Shown here: one piece after another, positions 38,882 through 47,560 of the stretch
Numbering within the stretch: position 1 is the stretch's first letter
Layout of the letters: every line of letters begins with the position of its first letter
Assembly: GCF_000368965.1 (NCBI RefSeq)
Contig: NZ_KB849779.1
Span: forward strand, 1-64,000
Direction of reading: 5' to 3'
DNA: 64,000 nucleotides
From: Acinetobacter calcoaceticus DSM 30006 = CIP 81.8
GTDB taxonomy: Bacteria > Pseudomonadota > Gammaproteobacteria > Pseudomonadales > Moraxellaceae
The notes under the pieces: model-generated
What the model was told of the DNA's origin: nothing
The model's input: the letters and a program-made list of their open reading frames with translations, nothing else
Database searches by the model: none
Translations under genes and position numbers: made by a program

Positions 38882-39706
38882 ATGACTCTTGTTTCTGTTG
38901 CTCAAATGAACTCTCAAGATGATATTGAAAATAACTTTCAAGTCATTGAGTCTTTGATTCAACAAAGCAAGGCGCAAAATGCTAGCCTGATTGTTTTCCC
39001 TGAAAACTTTGTATGTTTTGCTGCTGGAAAACAACGTGAAACTGCTGAGCAATTTGAATCTATTCAACAAAGGCTTGAGCAACTAGCACATCAATATCAA
39101 ATCTGGATTGTGGCTGGAACCTTACCATGTCCATTCCGTCCAGATGGATCTACGATTCAAGATGGTCGCGTCCGAACCGTTAGTCTCTGTATCAGCCCTG
39201 AGCGTACAGAAGCACGTTATGACAAGATCCATTTATTTGATGTACAAGTTGGTGATGCGGTCGGTGGTTATCAAGAGTCTCGTTTCTTTGAACCGGGAAC
39301 AGACGTAGTAGTCACATCTACCCCTTTTGGCAATATTGGCTTAATGGTATGTTATGACTTACGTTTTCCAGAGCTTGCTCTAACGCTAAGACAACAAGGC
39401 GCTCATCTTCTTACTGCTCCTGCTGCATTTACCTATACAACTGGGCAAATGCATTGGCAACTTCTGCTACAGGCTCGGGCAATGGATAGCCAATGTTATG
39501 TTTTAGGTGCAGCACAACAGGGCTGGCATGGTGAAAAACGACAAACCTGGGGACACTCGGGGGCAACAGATAGTCGTGGTCAAATTTTAAGTATGATTGG
39601 ATATGAAGGGAATGGTTTAATCACTGTACCTTTTGATTTAACAGCACAAGATCTCGTCCGCTCTTCAATGCCTCTAATGACACACCGTAAATTGATTCAC
39701 TATTAA
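38882..39706 (+). CDS. Carbon-nitrogen hydrolase (Nit1-type amidase)
   Basis: The 274-residue enzyme has the nitrilase triad: Glu in VFPENF, Lys in RYDKIHLFD and Cys in MVCYDLRFPEL. The RYDKIHLFD and DLRFPELAL segments are typical of the Nit1 branch, whose best-known activity is repair of deaminated glutathione. Omega-amidase activity is an alternative. It may be cotranscribed with gigA-gigB. Confidence 0.88.
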   Translation: MTLVSVAQMNSQDDIENNFQVIESLIQQSKAQNASLIVFPENFVCFAAGKQRETAEQFESIQQRLEQLAHQYQIWIVAGTLPCPFRPDGSTIQDGRVRTVSLCISPERTEARYDKIHLFDVQVGDAVGGYQESRFFEPGTDVVVTSTPFGNIGLMVCYDLRFPELALTLRQQGAHLLTAPAAFTYTTGQMHWQLLLQARAMDSQCYVLGAAQQGWHGEKRQTWGHSGATDSRGQILSMIGYEGNGLITVPFDLTAQDLVRSSMPLMTHRKLIHY

Positions 39707-39720
39707 AAGTTTAATTATTC

Positions 39721-40095
39721 ATGTGGAAATACTTATTTAGCTTTTTTTGCTTGGGGGCAAATATTCATTGTTATGCAGAGTTTGGCACAACGAATCATTT
39801 CGTTTTACCAACCGCACAACTCAAATCAGATATTCTTCCCTCTACTCCTAAAGATATTCCTTTGCCTGCATTTGGCCAAAGAATAATTGGATGGGGAACT
39901 GGCGCAGAAGGCGCAAGACAACGTTTAGAAAATATTCAACCAGCAGATGTTTCTATGATTAAAAAACAAGGAACAACACTTGAAATGATTACTGCTTGGC
40001 AAAATTTTTATGAACAAGAGCAACAACGTAGTGTAAATAATCCTACTGCTAAATATCGTGCACGTTTAATGAAAAAAATTGCAGATCTATGGTAG
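39721..40095 (+). CDS. Small secreted protein, possibly DUF4951
   Basis: The 124-residue protein has a signal peptide (about 1-19, ending CYA|EF). The mature part has a distinctive GQRIIGWGTGAEGARQRL segment that I associate, from memory and without certainty, with DUF4951. The rest is helical with many glutamines. It follows the amidase gene by 14 bases and ends at a terminator. Function is unknown. Confidence 0.65.
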   Translation: MWKYLFSFFCLGANIHCYAEFGTTNHFVLPTAQLKSDILPSTPKDIPLPAFGQRIIGWGTGAEGARQRLENIQPADVSMIKKQGTTLEMITAWQNFYEQEQQRSVNNPTAKYRARLMKKIADLW

Positions 40096-40123
40096 ACAAT
40101 TTTATCTAAAAGATTTTTATCTT

Positions 40124-40156
40124 ATGGAATAATTGATTTAATTATTCCATTTTTTA
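40124..40156 (+). terminator. Terminator after the small secreted protein gene
   Basis: An 11-bp perfect stem (40124-40134 with 40140-40150) and a 5-base loop are followed by a T run. Confidence 0.8.
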
Positions 40157-40260
40157 TGCGCCTTAATTTACTTTATTCATAACCTATTCTTATGAACATT
40201 TAAGAAACTGAATAGAACGCGATATACTACAAAAGCAATATTAGTTTCTTTGAGGAATAT

Positions 40261-40698
40261 ATGGACCAAGACTGTAAAAATTTAAAGCTTGAGAATCAAC
40301 TATGTTTCCTCGTCTATTCAACAAATTTAGCTCTTAATCAGCTCTACCGAAAACTCCTAACGCCTTTGGGTATTACTTATCCTCAATATTTGGTGATGTT
40401 AGTTTTATGGGAACAGGATGAGGTTACTGTTTCAGAAATTGGTGCCAAGCTTTTTTTAGAATCATCAACTCTCACCCCTATTCTGAAAAAATTAGAAGCC
40501 CTACATTTTCTTCACCGCACTCGCTCAACGCAAGATGAACGCCAAGTTATTATTACGCTAAGCGGTGAAGGAAAAAAGTTAAAAGATCAGGCAATGAATA
40601 TTCCAGCCGAAGTATTAGATGCAAGTTCATGTGATATGACAACGCTACTAGACCTAAAAGATCAACTTACTAAACTCCGTACAAACCTAGTCAAATAA
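40261..40698 (+). CDS. ohrR: OhrR, MarR-family organic-peroxide sensor
   Basis: The 145-residue winged-helix repressor has the sensing cysteine C15 in a LENQLCF context, with Y29 and Y40 at the positions that hydrogen-bond it in Bacillus OhrR. A second cysteine, C124, is placed like the resolving cysteine of Xanthomonas OhrR, which suggests the two-Cys class reset by a disulfide. C5 is extra. It precedes ohr on the same strand, with a separate ohr promoter between them. Its own -10 (TATACT) and the ohr -10 share a CGATATA-like sequence that could be part of an operator. Confidence 0.92.
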   Translation: MDQDCKNLKLENQLCFLVYSTNLALNQLYRKLLTPLGITYPQYLVMLVLWEQDEVTVSEIGAKLFLESSTLTPILKKLEALHFLHRTRSTQDERQVIITLSGEGKKLKDQAMNIPAEVLDASSCDMTTLLDLKDQLTKLRTNLVK

Positions 40699-40723
40699 AC
40701 AGCAATTTTTTCAAAAAATATAC

Positions 40724-40751
40724 TTGTCAAAATAATTAAGTCGTGTACGAT
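40724..40751 (+). promoter_or_regulatory. ohr promoter
   Basis: TTGTCA (40724-40729) and TACGAT (40746-40751) are 16 bases apart, about 35 bases before the ohr ATG. OhrR binding near here is expected; I see AT-rich dyads but cannot define the operator. Confidence 0.65.
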
Positions 40752-40786
40752 ATATTTGTGTTCAATTTATTTTAGGAATAAAAACG

Positions 40787-41218
40787 ATGTCATTAGAAAA
40801 AGTTGTTTATCGCGCAAAAGCTAAAGCAACCGGTGGTCGTGATGGCCGCGCAACCTCATCAGACGGTGTATTAGATGTACAACTTGGCGTACCTAAAGAA
40901 ATGGGTGGTGCTGGTGGTGCTGTAACAAATCCTGAGCAATTATTTGCAGCTGGTTATTCAGCATGCTTTTTAGGCGCTTTAAAATTTGTTGCAAACCGCG
41001 ATAAATTTAATATTAGCAAAGATGCGTATGTAGAAGGCGAAGTAGGTATTGGTCCAATTCCTACAGGTTTTAGTATTGAAGTAACTTTAAATGTTTACTT
41101 GGTTGGCATGGATCGTGAAGAAGCTGAAAAGTTAGTTGCAGCAGCTCATATCGTTTGCCCATATTCAAATGCAACTCGCAATAATATTGATGTGAACTTT
41201 AATATTGTGACTGAGTAA
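40787..41218 (+). CDS. ohr: Organic hydroperoxide resistance protein Ohr
   Basis: The 143-residue thiol peroxidase reduces organic and lipid hydroperoxides. The catalytic cysteines C60 (AAGYSACF) and C124 ([10 protein letters not shown]) and the activating residues R18 and E50 are all present. It has its own promoter and an AGGA ribosome site and is followed by a strong terminator. The neighbouring ohrR supports induction by organic peroxides. Confidence 0.96.
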   Translation: MSLEKVVYRAKAKATGGRDGRATSSDGVLDVQLGVPKEMGGAGGAVTNPEQLFAAGYSACFLGALKFVANRDKFNISKDAYVEGEVGIGPIPTGFSIEVTLNVYLVGMDREEAEKLVAAAHIVCPYSNATRNNIDVNFNIVTE

Positions 41219-41231
41219 TTTTTCAAGTTTT

Positions 41232-41263
41232 AAAAATGCCCGAATCATATCGGGCATTTTTAT
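41232..41263. terminator. Bidirectional terminator between ohr and gspE
   Basis: A 12-bp stem (41232-41243 with 41250-41261) and a 6-base loop lie between A and T runs. Confidence 0.88.
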
Positions 41264-41276
41264 TGCACGTTACAAA

Positions 41277-42770
41277 TTATACTTCACTTGCTTCATTGGT
41301 TACTCGAAGCACTTCTTCGAGTGTAGTTTTACCTGTAAGTACTTTGCGTAAACCATCATCACGAATAGAGCCAGAGTACTGACGAGCATGATTTTCTAAT
41401 TCATATTCAGCCGCATTTCCGTGAATCTGACGGCGCATAGAATCATCAACAGGCACGATTTCATAAATAGCCGTACGCCCATTAAAACCTAAATGTGAAC
41501 AATGATCACACCCTTGAGCCTGTGGTAACTTCAACATAGACTCACTATGAATATGCTGAAATACCTGTCTTTCGAAAGTATCTGCTTCACGCCATGTCAT
41601 ACAATGTTGACATAGGGTACGAACCAAACGTTGAGCAATCACTCCAATTAAAGAGCTCGATAATAAGAATGGCTCAATCCCCATATCTTTAAGTCGGGTG
41701 ACGGCACCAATAGCTGTATTGGTGTGCAGTGTAGATAAAACCAAATGACCTGTTAATGATGCCTGTACTGCAATTTCAGCAGTTTCTAAATCACGAATCT
41801 CACCAACCATGACCACATCTGGATCTTGACGTAGCATTGCTTTTAGAGCGCGGGCAAAAGTCATATCCACTTTAGTATTGACCTGTGTCTGCCCAATACC
41901 TTCAAGTTGATATTCAATCGGATCTTCAGCTGTCAAAATGTTACGTGTATTGTCGTTTAGATCCGATAAGGCTGCATACAAGGTCGTCGTTTTCCCCGAG
42001 CCTGTAGGACCTGTTACTAAAATAATGCCATGGGGACGATGTACGAGTTGAGTTAAACGCTCATAGTCATTTGCCATCAGACCCAAATGGATCATATTAA
42101 GACGACCAGCTTGTTTATCAAGCAAACGCATTACTACCCTTTCACCATGTGATGAAGGTAAAGTCGAAACACGGACATCCACTTCACGTCCTGCAAGACG
42201 TAAAGAAATACGACCATCTTGCGGTACACGCTTTTCTGCAATATCGAGTTTTGCCATGACTTTAATACGTGAAACCAGCAAAGGCGCCAACTCACGGCGT
42301 GGTTGTACAATTTCACGTAATTGACCATCTACACGTAATCGTACAGATAATTTCTTTTCAAAAGCTTCAATATGAATATCAGAAGCTCCTACCCGTATTG
42401 CTTCTGAAAGTAGCGCATTAATAAGACGAACAATTGGGGCATCATCTTCTTGGTCCATCAGATCTTCTGTTTCTGGAACCTGATCAGCCAAGCTTAATAA
42501 ATCAGGATGATCTTCTAAACCTGCTGCAACTTCTTGTGACTCCCCTGTATCTCGCGCATAACTTGTACTAAGCAGTGCATTAAATTCTTGTTCAGTGCAT
42601 AACTGATAGTGTGCTGGTTTTCCTAAAATTCGTCTTGCTTCCTGCAATGCAATTTTTTCAGTATTTTGACGTCTAATAATAAATACTTGATCACCGTCAT
42701 AACGAAATAAAACACCATGACGCTTGGCAAAACTATATGGAACTTGTATTTGTTTCAATATTTGCATCAC
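41277..42770 (-). CDS. gspE: Type II secretion system ATPase GspE
   Basis: The 497-residue cytoplasmic ATPase powers the type II secretion pseudopilus. The N1 domain is followed by the ATPase core with ASDIHIE, Walker A GPTGSGKTT (254-262), the Asp-box EDPIEYQLEG, Walker B VMVGEIRD and a His box TLHTN. A zinc-binding tetracysteine (CQHC and CDHC) lies near 390-425. It is alone here; the other gsp genes are not in the window, consistent with the scattered gsp genes of Acinetobacter. The alternative, a type IV pilus PilB, is less likely given the IRDLETAEIAVQ and short N-terminal region. Confidence 0.88.
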   Translation of the reverse strand: MMQILKQIQVPYSFAKRHGVLFRYDGDQVFIIRRQNTEKIALQEARRILGKPAHYQLCTEQEFNALLSTSYARDTGESQEVAAGLEDHPDLLSLADQVPETEDLMDQEDDAPIVRLINALLSEAIRVGASDIHIEAFEKKLSVRLRVDGQLREIVQPRRELAPLLVSRIKVMAKLDIAEKRVPQDGRISLRLAGREVDVRVSTLPSSHGERVVMRLLDKQAGRLNMIHLGLMANDYERLTQLVHRPHGIILVTGPTGSGKTTTLYAALSDLNDNTRNILTAEDPIEYQLEGIGQTQVNTKVDMTFARALKAMLRQDPDVVMVGEIRDLETAEIAVQASLTGHLVLSTLHTNTAIGAVTRLKDMGIEPFLLSSSLIGVIAQRLVRTLCQHCMTWREADTFERQVFQHIHSESMLKLPQAQGCDHCSHLGFNGRTAIYEIVPVDDSMRRQIHGNAAEYELENHARQYSGSIRDDGLRKVLTGKTTLEEVLRVTNEASEV

Positions 42771-42863
42771 AATTTATAATGATGAGTAAGATGATTTTGA
42801 GTGTACTCTAAGCAGATTACAGCGTGAAGTCTGTTTAACAACTCGGTAGAGGAATTTTACGTC

Positions 42864-43685
42864 TTGTTTGAAAATAATGAATATCAGCCTCGCCCCCAGA
42901 ATTCTTTAAAATGGTGGGGAGAACAGCGCTTTGAAATCAATCAGTCGAAAGCATGGCAATTTGGTTCAATGCTTTTTCGTCTAACTCGCGGTATAAAAGA
43001 ATGGCGTATCGAATATTATCGTCCATCTCTTCAAGACGATAATGAGCAAGATTGGCACCCAATCGCAGATCCGAATTTTGCCTTTCCGCATACTGTTCAA
43101 GTAGAACGCTACATGTTTCGGAAAACTAATCCAGAATTTCTACTGATGCCACGTCTGGCAGATCGTTCCGTAGTAATTAAACCCGTTGACCCTATCTACA
43201 TTCCAGCGGGACAACGCGGAACTCTTTATATTAGTACACCGCTATGGATTGCAGGTTTAGTCGAAAGTCAGCACGAGCCTTTGTTTGAAATTCCTCTAAT
43301 TCAGCCCAAAGATACATGGTTTGGTCCAAATGCCCAGCAAGGCGAAATCTGTTATGCCACTTCAGTAGATGGGCGTACCGATTTGAACCTGTTAACACCC
43401 CGTGCGTTTCGTGCTGTTACTCCAATTGATTTTCACAATACCAGTAATCATCAATTGCGTTTTGACCGCATGAATGTACCAGTTACCGCCCTACCTCTTT
43501 TTTATAGTGAAAGTACAGGGCGTTTATGGACATCTCAAATTAAAGTTTTCTATGAAGGCTCTGACCGTCCTGCACGCATTCGTATTGAAAACCGAACTCC
43601 CCCTCTAGCTGGCGAAGTGACTTATGTTCACCCACCGCGTTCACCTGGTGGAGCACTATTTAATATGTTTGATTCATTCTTTTAA
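42864..43685 (+). CDS. DUF432-like protein paired with an MscS channel
   Basis: The 273-residue protein has no signal peptide or membrane helix. It is rich in aromatic residues and beta-strand patterns. I associate it with DUF432, a family of unknown function often encoded beside MscS channels, but this is from memory. The start appears to be TTG with AGAGGA 10 bases upstream. It is 9 bases from the MscS gene, so the two are co-translated and the protein may be a cytoplasmic partner or regulator of the channel. Confidence 0.6.
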   Translation: MFENNEYQPRPQNSLKWWGEQRFEINQSKAWQFGSMLFRLTRGIKEWRIEYYRPSLQDDNEQDWHPIADPNFAFPHTVQVERYMFRKTNPEFLLMPRLADRSVVIKPVDPIYIPAGQRGTLYISTPLWIAGLVESQHEPLFEIPLIQPKDTWFGPNAQQGEICYATSVDGRTDLNLLTPRAFRAVTPIDFHNTSNHQLRFDRMNVPVTALPLFYSESTGRLWTSQIKVFYEGSDRPARIRIENRTPPLAGEVTYVHPPRSPGGALFNMFDSFF

Positions 43686-43694
43686 GAGGTTTAT

Positions 43695-44612
43695 ATGGCT
43701 GATTCAAATATTCCTAAAGATATCGCTGATAGCCTCAAAAGTATATTTACCAATATCAATACCGAGCGTATTAGTGAAATTTTAGTCGCTGTTGTGCTTT
43801 GCTTTATTGGTTTTGTTCTTGCACGTATTATTTCAAATACGTTTATTAGAACTATTGGCTCACGTTTTAATGCCCATCAACGCCTTGTGTGGCGTCGTGG
43901 TATTTTTTATTTTATTTTCTTACTCTTCATTATGACGAGTTTAAAAGAAGCTGGTTTTAAACTGAGCGTATTCCTTGGTGCCGCAGGGATACTAACCGTA
44001 GCACTTGGTTTCGCATCGCAAACGTCTGCCAGTAACTTAATCAGTGGTTTATTTTTGATTGGCGAAGGTTCGTTTGAAGTCGGTGATACGATCCAGATTA
44101 CCCTCATTCGTGGAAATACGATTGAAGGTGAAGTGATCTCAATCGACTTACTCTCTGTAAAATTACTTACACTCGACAATGTTTATATTCGTCTGCCAAA
44201 CGAACAGCTTATTCGCGCGCCTGTACACAACTTATCTAAATACCCAATACGACGTATTCCAATTACACTCGCAATTAACTTCCATGAAGACATCATAAAA
44301 GTTCGCGAAGTTCTACTTAATGTAGCAGCTCATTATCCGCTTGTGCTAGATGACCCAAAGCCTGCTGTTACGGTTACGGCCTTTCGTGAATCATCAATTG
44401 AACTTTTATTTGCAATGTGGTGTAGACAAGAAAACTCTTTAAAAGTCCGAGATGAGATGCAAGAAAGAATTCGAAATGGATTTTTAGATAATCAGATTGA
44501 AATTCCTGTTCCTAAAATGGGTTTGATTGATCGACCACCTACTGTTTTTAGTGAAGATGATATCGATCAATATAGTAATCAAAATGAATTAAAACGAGAG
44601 CCTAAAGCTTAG
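43695..44612 (+). CDS. MscS-family small mechanosensitive channel
   Basis: The 305-residue protein has three membrane helices (about 25-45, 68-87, 90-120). The pore helix is rich in Gly/Ala (GAAGILTVALGFASQTSASN), followed by a beta domain (FEVGDTI, EGEVISIDLLSVKL, RLPNEQL) and an alpha/beta C-terminal domain. It releases osmolytes on hypo-osmotic shock. The stop overlaps the stop of the convergent DUF2339 gene by 11 bases, so no intergenic terminator separates the two. Confidence 0.9.
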   Translation: MADSNIPKDIADSLKSIFTNINTERISEILVAVVLCFIGFVLARIISNTFIRTIGSRFNAHQRLVWRRGIFYFIFLLFIMTSLKEAGFKLSVFLGAAGILTVALGFASQTSASNLISGLFLIGEGSFEVGDTIQITLIRGNTIEGEVISIDLLSVKLLTLDNVYIRLPNEQLIRAPVHNLSKYPIRRIPITLAINFHEDIIKVREVLLNVAAHYPLVLDDPKPAVTVTAFRESSIELLFAMWCRQENSLKVRDEMQERIRNGFLDNQIEIPVPKMGLIDRPPTVFSEDDIDQYSNQNELKREPKA

Positions 44613-47406
44613 GCTCTTCATTTTTTTGTACAGAGGATGACGGTGGTAATGGTGCAAGATAAGCAATAATTAGCATTACCCCACCCGCCCCAATAAATGA
44701 AATGACTCGAGTTAATGTCGCACTTTGCGATAGATCAAGCAAAATTAGTTTTAATACTACAATTCCTAAAAGCGCAGCACCCACAAACCACAATTGACGA
44801 ATCATTTTTCGACTCGAGAATGTGGTTAAAACGAATGCCAAGATGACCCAAAGCAATGTCAAACTTAACTGCACTAGACCATTTGTCCAAATTGCAGCGC
44901 TCCAGAGTGGCGTCGCCCAATAATGGTGCAAACCTCTAACCACCACACTACTGAATACTAATAATCCCACTAGAATTGTTGTAATTTTAAAAGTCCATTC
45001 AAGCGATTTATCTTGATCAAAAGCATGTTGATAGATCATAAAGAGAAGACCTGCAAATACTGCAATTGAAAGGAAATCAGTTAAGTTAAACAAAGGAACA
45101 AAATAAAGGTACTCGGCAGAATGGATATCGACACTCACCACAAGCAACCAAAGTAGGCTTAAACACCACACCGGAATTTGATGTAACAAAGCAGTTTTAT
45201 GGGACTTATATGCCCAGAGTGAATAAACTACGGGTACAAAAGCCAAAGCCACAATTGGCATTTGTGGAAAGATCGCCAGCCCCACCATTGCTAATGCTAA
45301 CCAGCCTAAACCAGCCCATACTTTTAGATATCCAGACTGACCTGACTGCGGTTGAGCCATAATAAATAAGACACTAAGAGCAATTGCAGCAACAAGGAAA
45401 GTGCCCAGTTGCAATATACTCGGCCATTTAAACATGGTGAATACTTGGCTGGAAAAGACCTCACCAAAAATTAACAACAGTAACAGGCTAACTAAAATTA
45501 ACTGCAAACTTTGCCATTGCACACGCAATTTATAGTGCACGACTAAACTAAATATTGCTATTAGAGCTATAGCAATCATCAAGTATGGACTCAAACCATG
45601 ATGGTGCCATGCCATTATTTCTACACCCGCTACAGCACCTGCATACATCCCTAAACATAAGAAAATACCGCTAAACATGCTGGCACTAAAATAGTGTTGC
45701 TCTTTGCTGTTGTACTGCAACAAATAGAAGGCTGAAATAAATTGAGCAATTGCATAAATGCTTGTGCTTAGAGTCGGGAACTCTGCATTCGCCCAAATCT
45801 GATAAAACAGTGCAAGAGAGCTGAGTAAGACTAAAACTACACCAATATATCGGCTTAAACGGTAGCGCTCAGTTACTCCCCATACAATGAGGGCCGTACC
45901 TTGAGCTACCCAACCAATCGCAGTCCAATGTGCCCCTTTCGCAAGTGGAAAGATTAAAGCAAAGAATGCAACGGCAAGAATGAAAAAGCTTTTTGCAAGT
46001 ACGGAAAGTTGAGGATGACTCTTTTTGATCCAGAAAGTTAATACGGCATACGTACCAGCCAAAACAGCAGCACCAATCGTCAACGCTTGTGTAGACTCAT
46101 GTACTAAATAGGCATGTAGTGTAAAACCTAATACTGGAACACTAAAAATAAGACCAACATCCAACAAAGGGGGCAAGCGAATCCCTTCTTGTTTTTCATG
46201 CTCTGAAACCCGGGCTATATTTTGGCTATAACGTACACTTAACCAAATAAACAACGCAAGATGCAGCCATAAAATCCAGTCCAATGTGTCAAATTTTGCT
46301 GGCTCTGCATAAAATGCGATTGCAGTACCACCAATAAACATCGTGGCAAAGAAAGCAATCTGATTTAAGATTTTCCAAGGCTGAATAAAATTAACGGCGG
46401 CAATCGCAAGATTAATAACAAGGTAATAACTAAATAGAAAAACTACATCAGGGCGATATTGCGGAATAACTAAAGGGGCAGCATAAGCCATACCCAATGC
46501 TAAAATCGCTAAATAAATCGCCTGTTGATTTAAACTTAAAAATACAGTGATTGCTAATAAAATAGTAAATAAGATGCTAGCTGTAGTTAAGTTGGCAATC
46601 ACACCAAAATGATGCGAGAACACAAGTGTTAGGAACACAACTGCTAGCCCTACACCTTGCAATGCCACAGCAAAAAGTTGATTTTTCTTTTGTAAGGTAT
46701 ATCCAAATACCGTTAATACACTTCCAGCAATAGCGATAAATCCAAGTTTCACACCTAAACTCAGCTGCCAGTGTTCACTTGCAAAACGCAGTAATAACAC
46801 TACCCCAACCATGAGCACAGCAACAGCAACTCTTAAAATTGGATTGCCATGTACCATCCAATCTATTGCAGGTTGCCACCATGCAGTTTGTACAGGAGCT
46901 AGATTTTCTTTTTGATCTAAAGTGTTCGTTTCAGGTAGAGCTGGCTTGATCATATTGCTTGGATCAATTGGCTCTAGTACGGGTGTTACAGCATCTGTAT
47001 TTACAACTTCATTTACATAAACGGTTTGTTTTGCTGACTCGAGATACAACAGTCGAGTATGAAATGCACTAATCGTTTGGACCAAACATAACAATAAAAC
47101 TAGTAATGCACCGCCAGCAATCCACATCCAATGATTCATATAAGCAACTAATGCAACCAAGGCAGCCGTATAAATCACTGTTGTTTGCATACGAATAGAA
47201 TAAAGAGAAGTTGCTTGATGAGAAAACTGTTGTTCTAAATGTGTCAAACGCTGATGCAGATTTGACAATAACTGAACTAGTACTACCACGAGTGCAATAG
47301 ATAAAGCAGCAACAGCACTCTGGAATTTAAAACCAATTGATATGGCTAAAAACAAAGTCAAAGCGATCAAAACAATGATCATTCCCTGTTTGTCTTTTTT
47401 ATACAT
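44602..47406 (-). CDS. Large DUF2339 polytopic membrane protein
   Basis: The 934-residue protein has two N-terminal helices, a coiled-coil-like segment around 45-65, a loop of about 60 residues and then roughly 20 or more membrane helices. The design fits DUF2339, a family of unknown function. No catalytic motifs stand out. It is convergent with the MscS gene and divergent from polA. It is the largest gene in the window after none other of its kind, and its role is open; envelope or transport functions are plausible. Confidence 0.8.
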   Translation of the reverse strand: MYKKDKQGMIIVLIALTLFLAISIGFKFQSAVAALSIALVVVLVQLLSNLHQRLTHLEQQFSHQATSLYSIRMQTTVIYTAALVALVAYMNHWMWIAGGALLVLLLCLVQTISAFHTRLLYLESAKQTVYVNEVVNTDAVTPVLEPIDPSNMIKPALPETNTLDQKENLAPVQTAWWQPAIDWMVHGNPILRVAVAVLMVGVVLLLRFASEHWQLSLGVKLGFIAIAGSVLTVFGYTLQKKNQLFAVALQGVGLAVVFLTLVFSHHFGVIANLTTASILFTILLAITVFLSLNQQAIYLAILALGMAYAAPLVIPQYRPDVVFLFSYYLVINLAIAAVNFIQPWKILNQIAFFATMFIGGTAIAFYAEPAKFDTLDWILWLHLALFIWLSVRYSQNIARVSEHEKQEGIRLPPLLDVGLIFSVPVLGFTLHAYLVHESTQALTIGAAVLAGTYAVLTFWIKKSHPQLSVLAKSFFILAVAFFALIFPLAKGAHWTAIGWVAQGTALIVWGVTERYRLSRYIGVVLVLLSSLALFYQIWANAEFPTLSTSIYAIAQFISAFYLLQYNSKEQHYFSASMFSGIFLCLGMYAGAVAGVEIMAWHHHGLSPYLMIAIALIAIFSLVVHYKLRVQWQSLQLILVSLLLLLIFGEVFSSQVFTMFKWPSILQLGTFLVAAIALSVLFIMAQPQSGQSGYLKVWAGLGWLALAMVGLAIFPQMPIVALAFVPVVYSLWAYKSHKTALLHQIPVWCLSLLWLLVVSVDIHSAEYLYFVPLFNLTDFLSIAVFAGLLFMIYQHAFDQDKSLEWTFKITTILVGLLVFSSVVVRGLHHYWATPLWSAAIWTNGLVQLSLTLLWVILAFVLTTFSSRKMIRQLWFVGAALLGIVVLKLILLDLSQSATLTRVISFIGAGGVMLIIAYLAPLPPSSSVQKNEEPKL

Positions 47407-47560
47407 GGGCTTAGCAATATCACACCTTCATTACATGTCATCTTACTTTAAGCAAATACAAGCGTATATTTATACATACAAAATACTGCAAAAATCATAA
47501 ATCTGCATTCATATCCGTTTTCACGTAAAATACCCGTAATTCAGATTAAGGAATTGTTCA

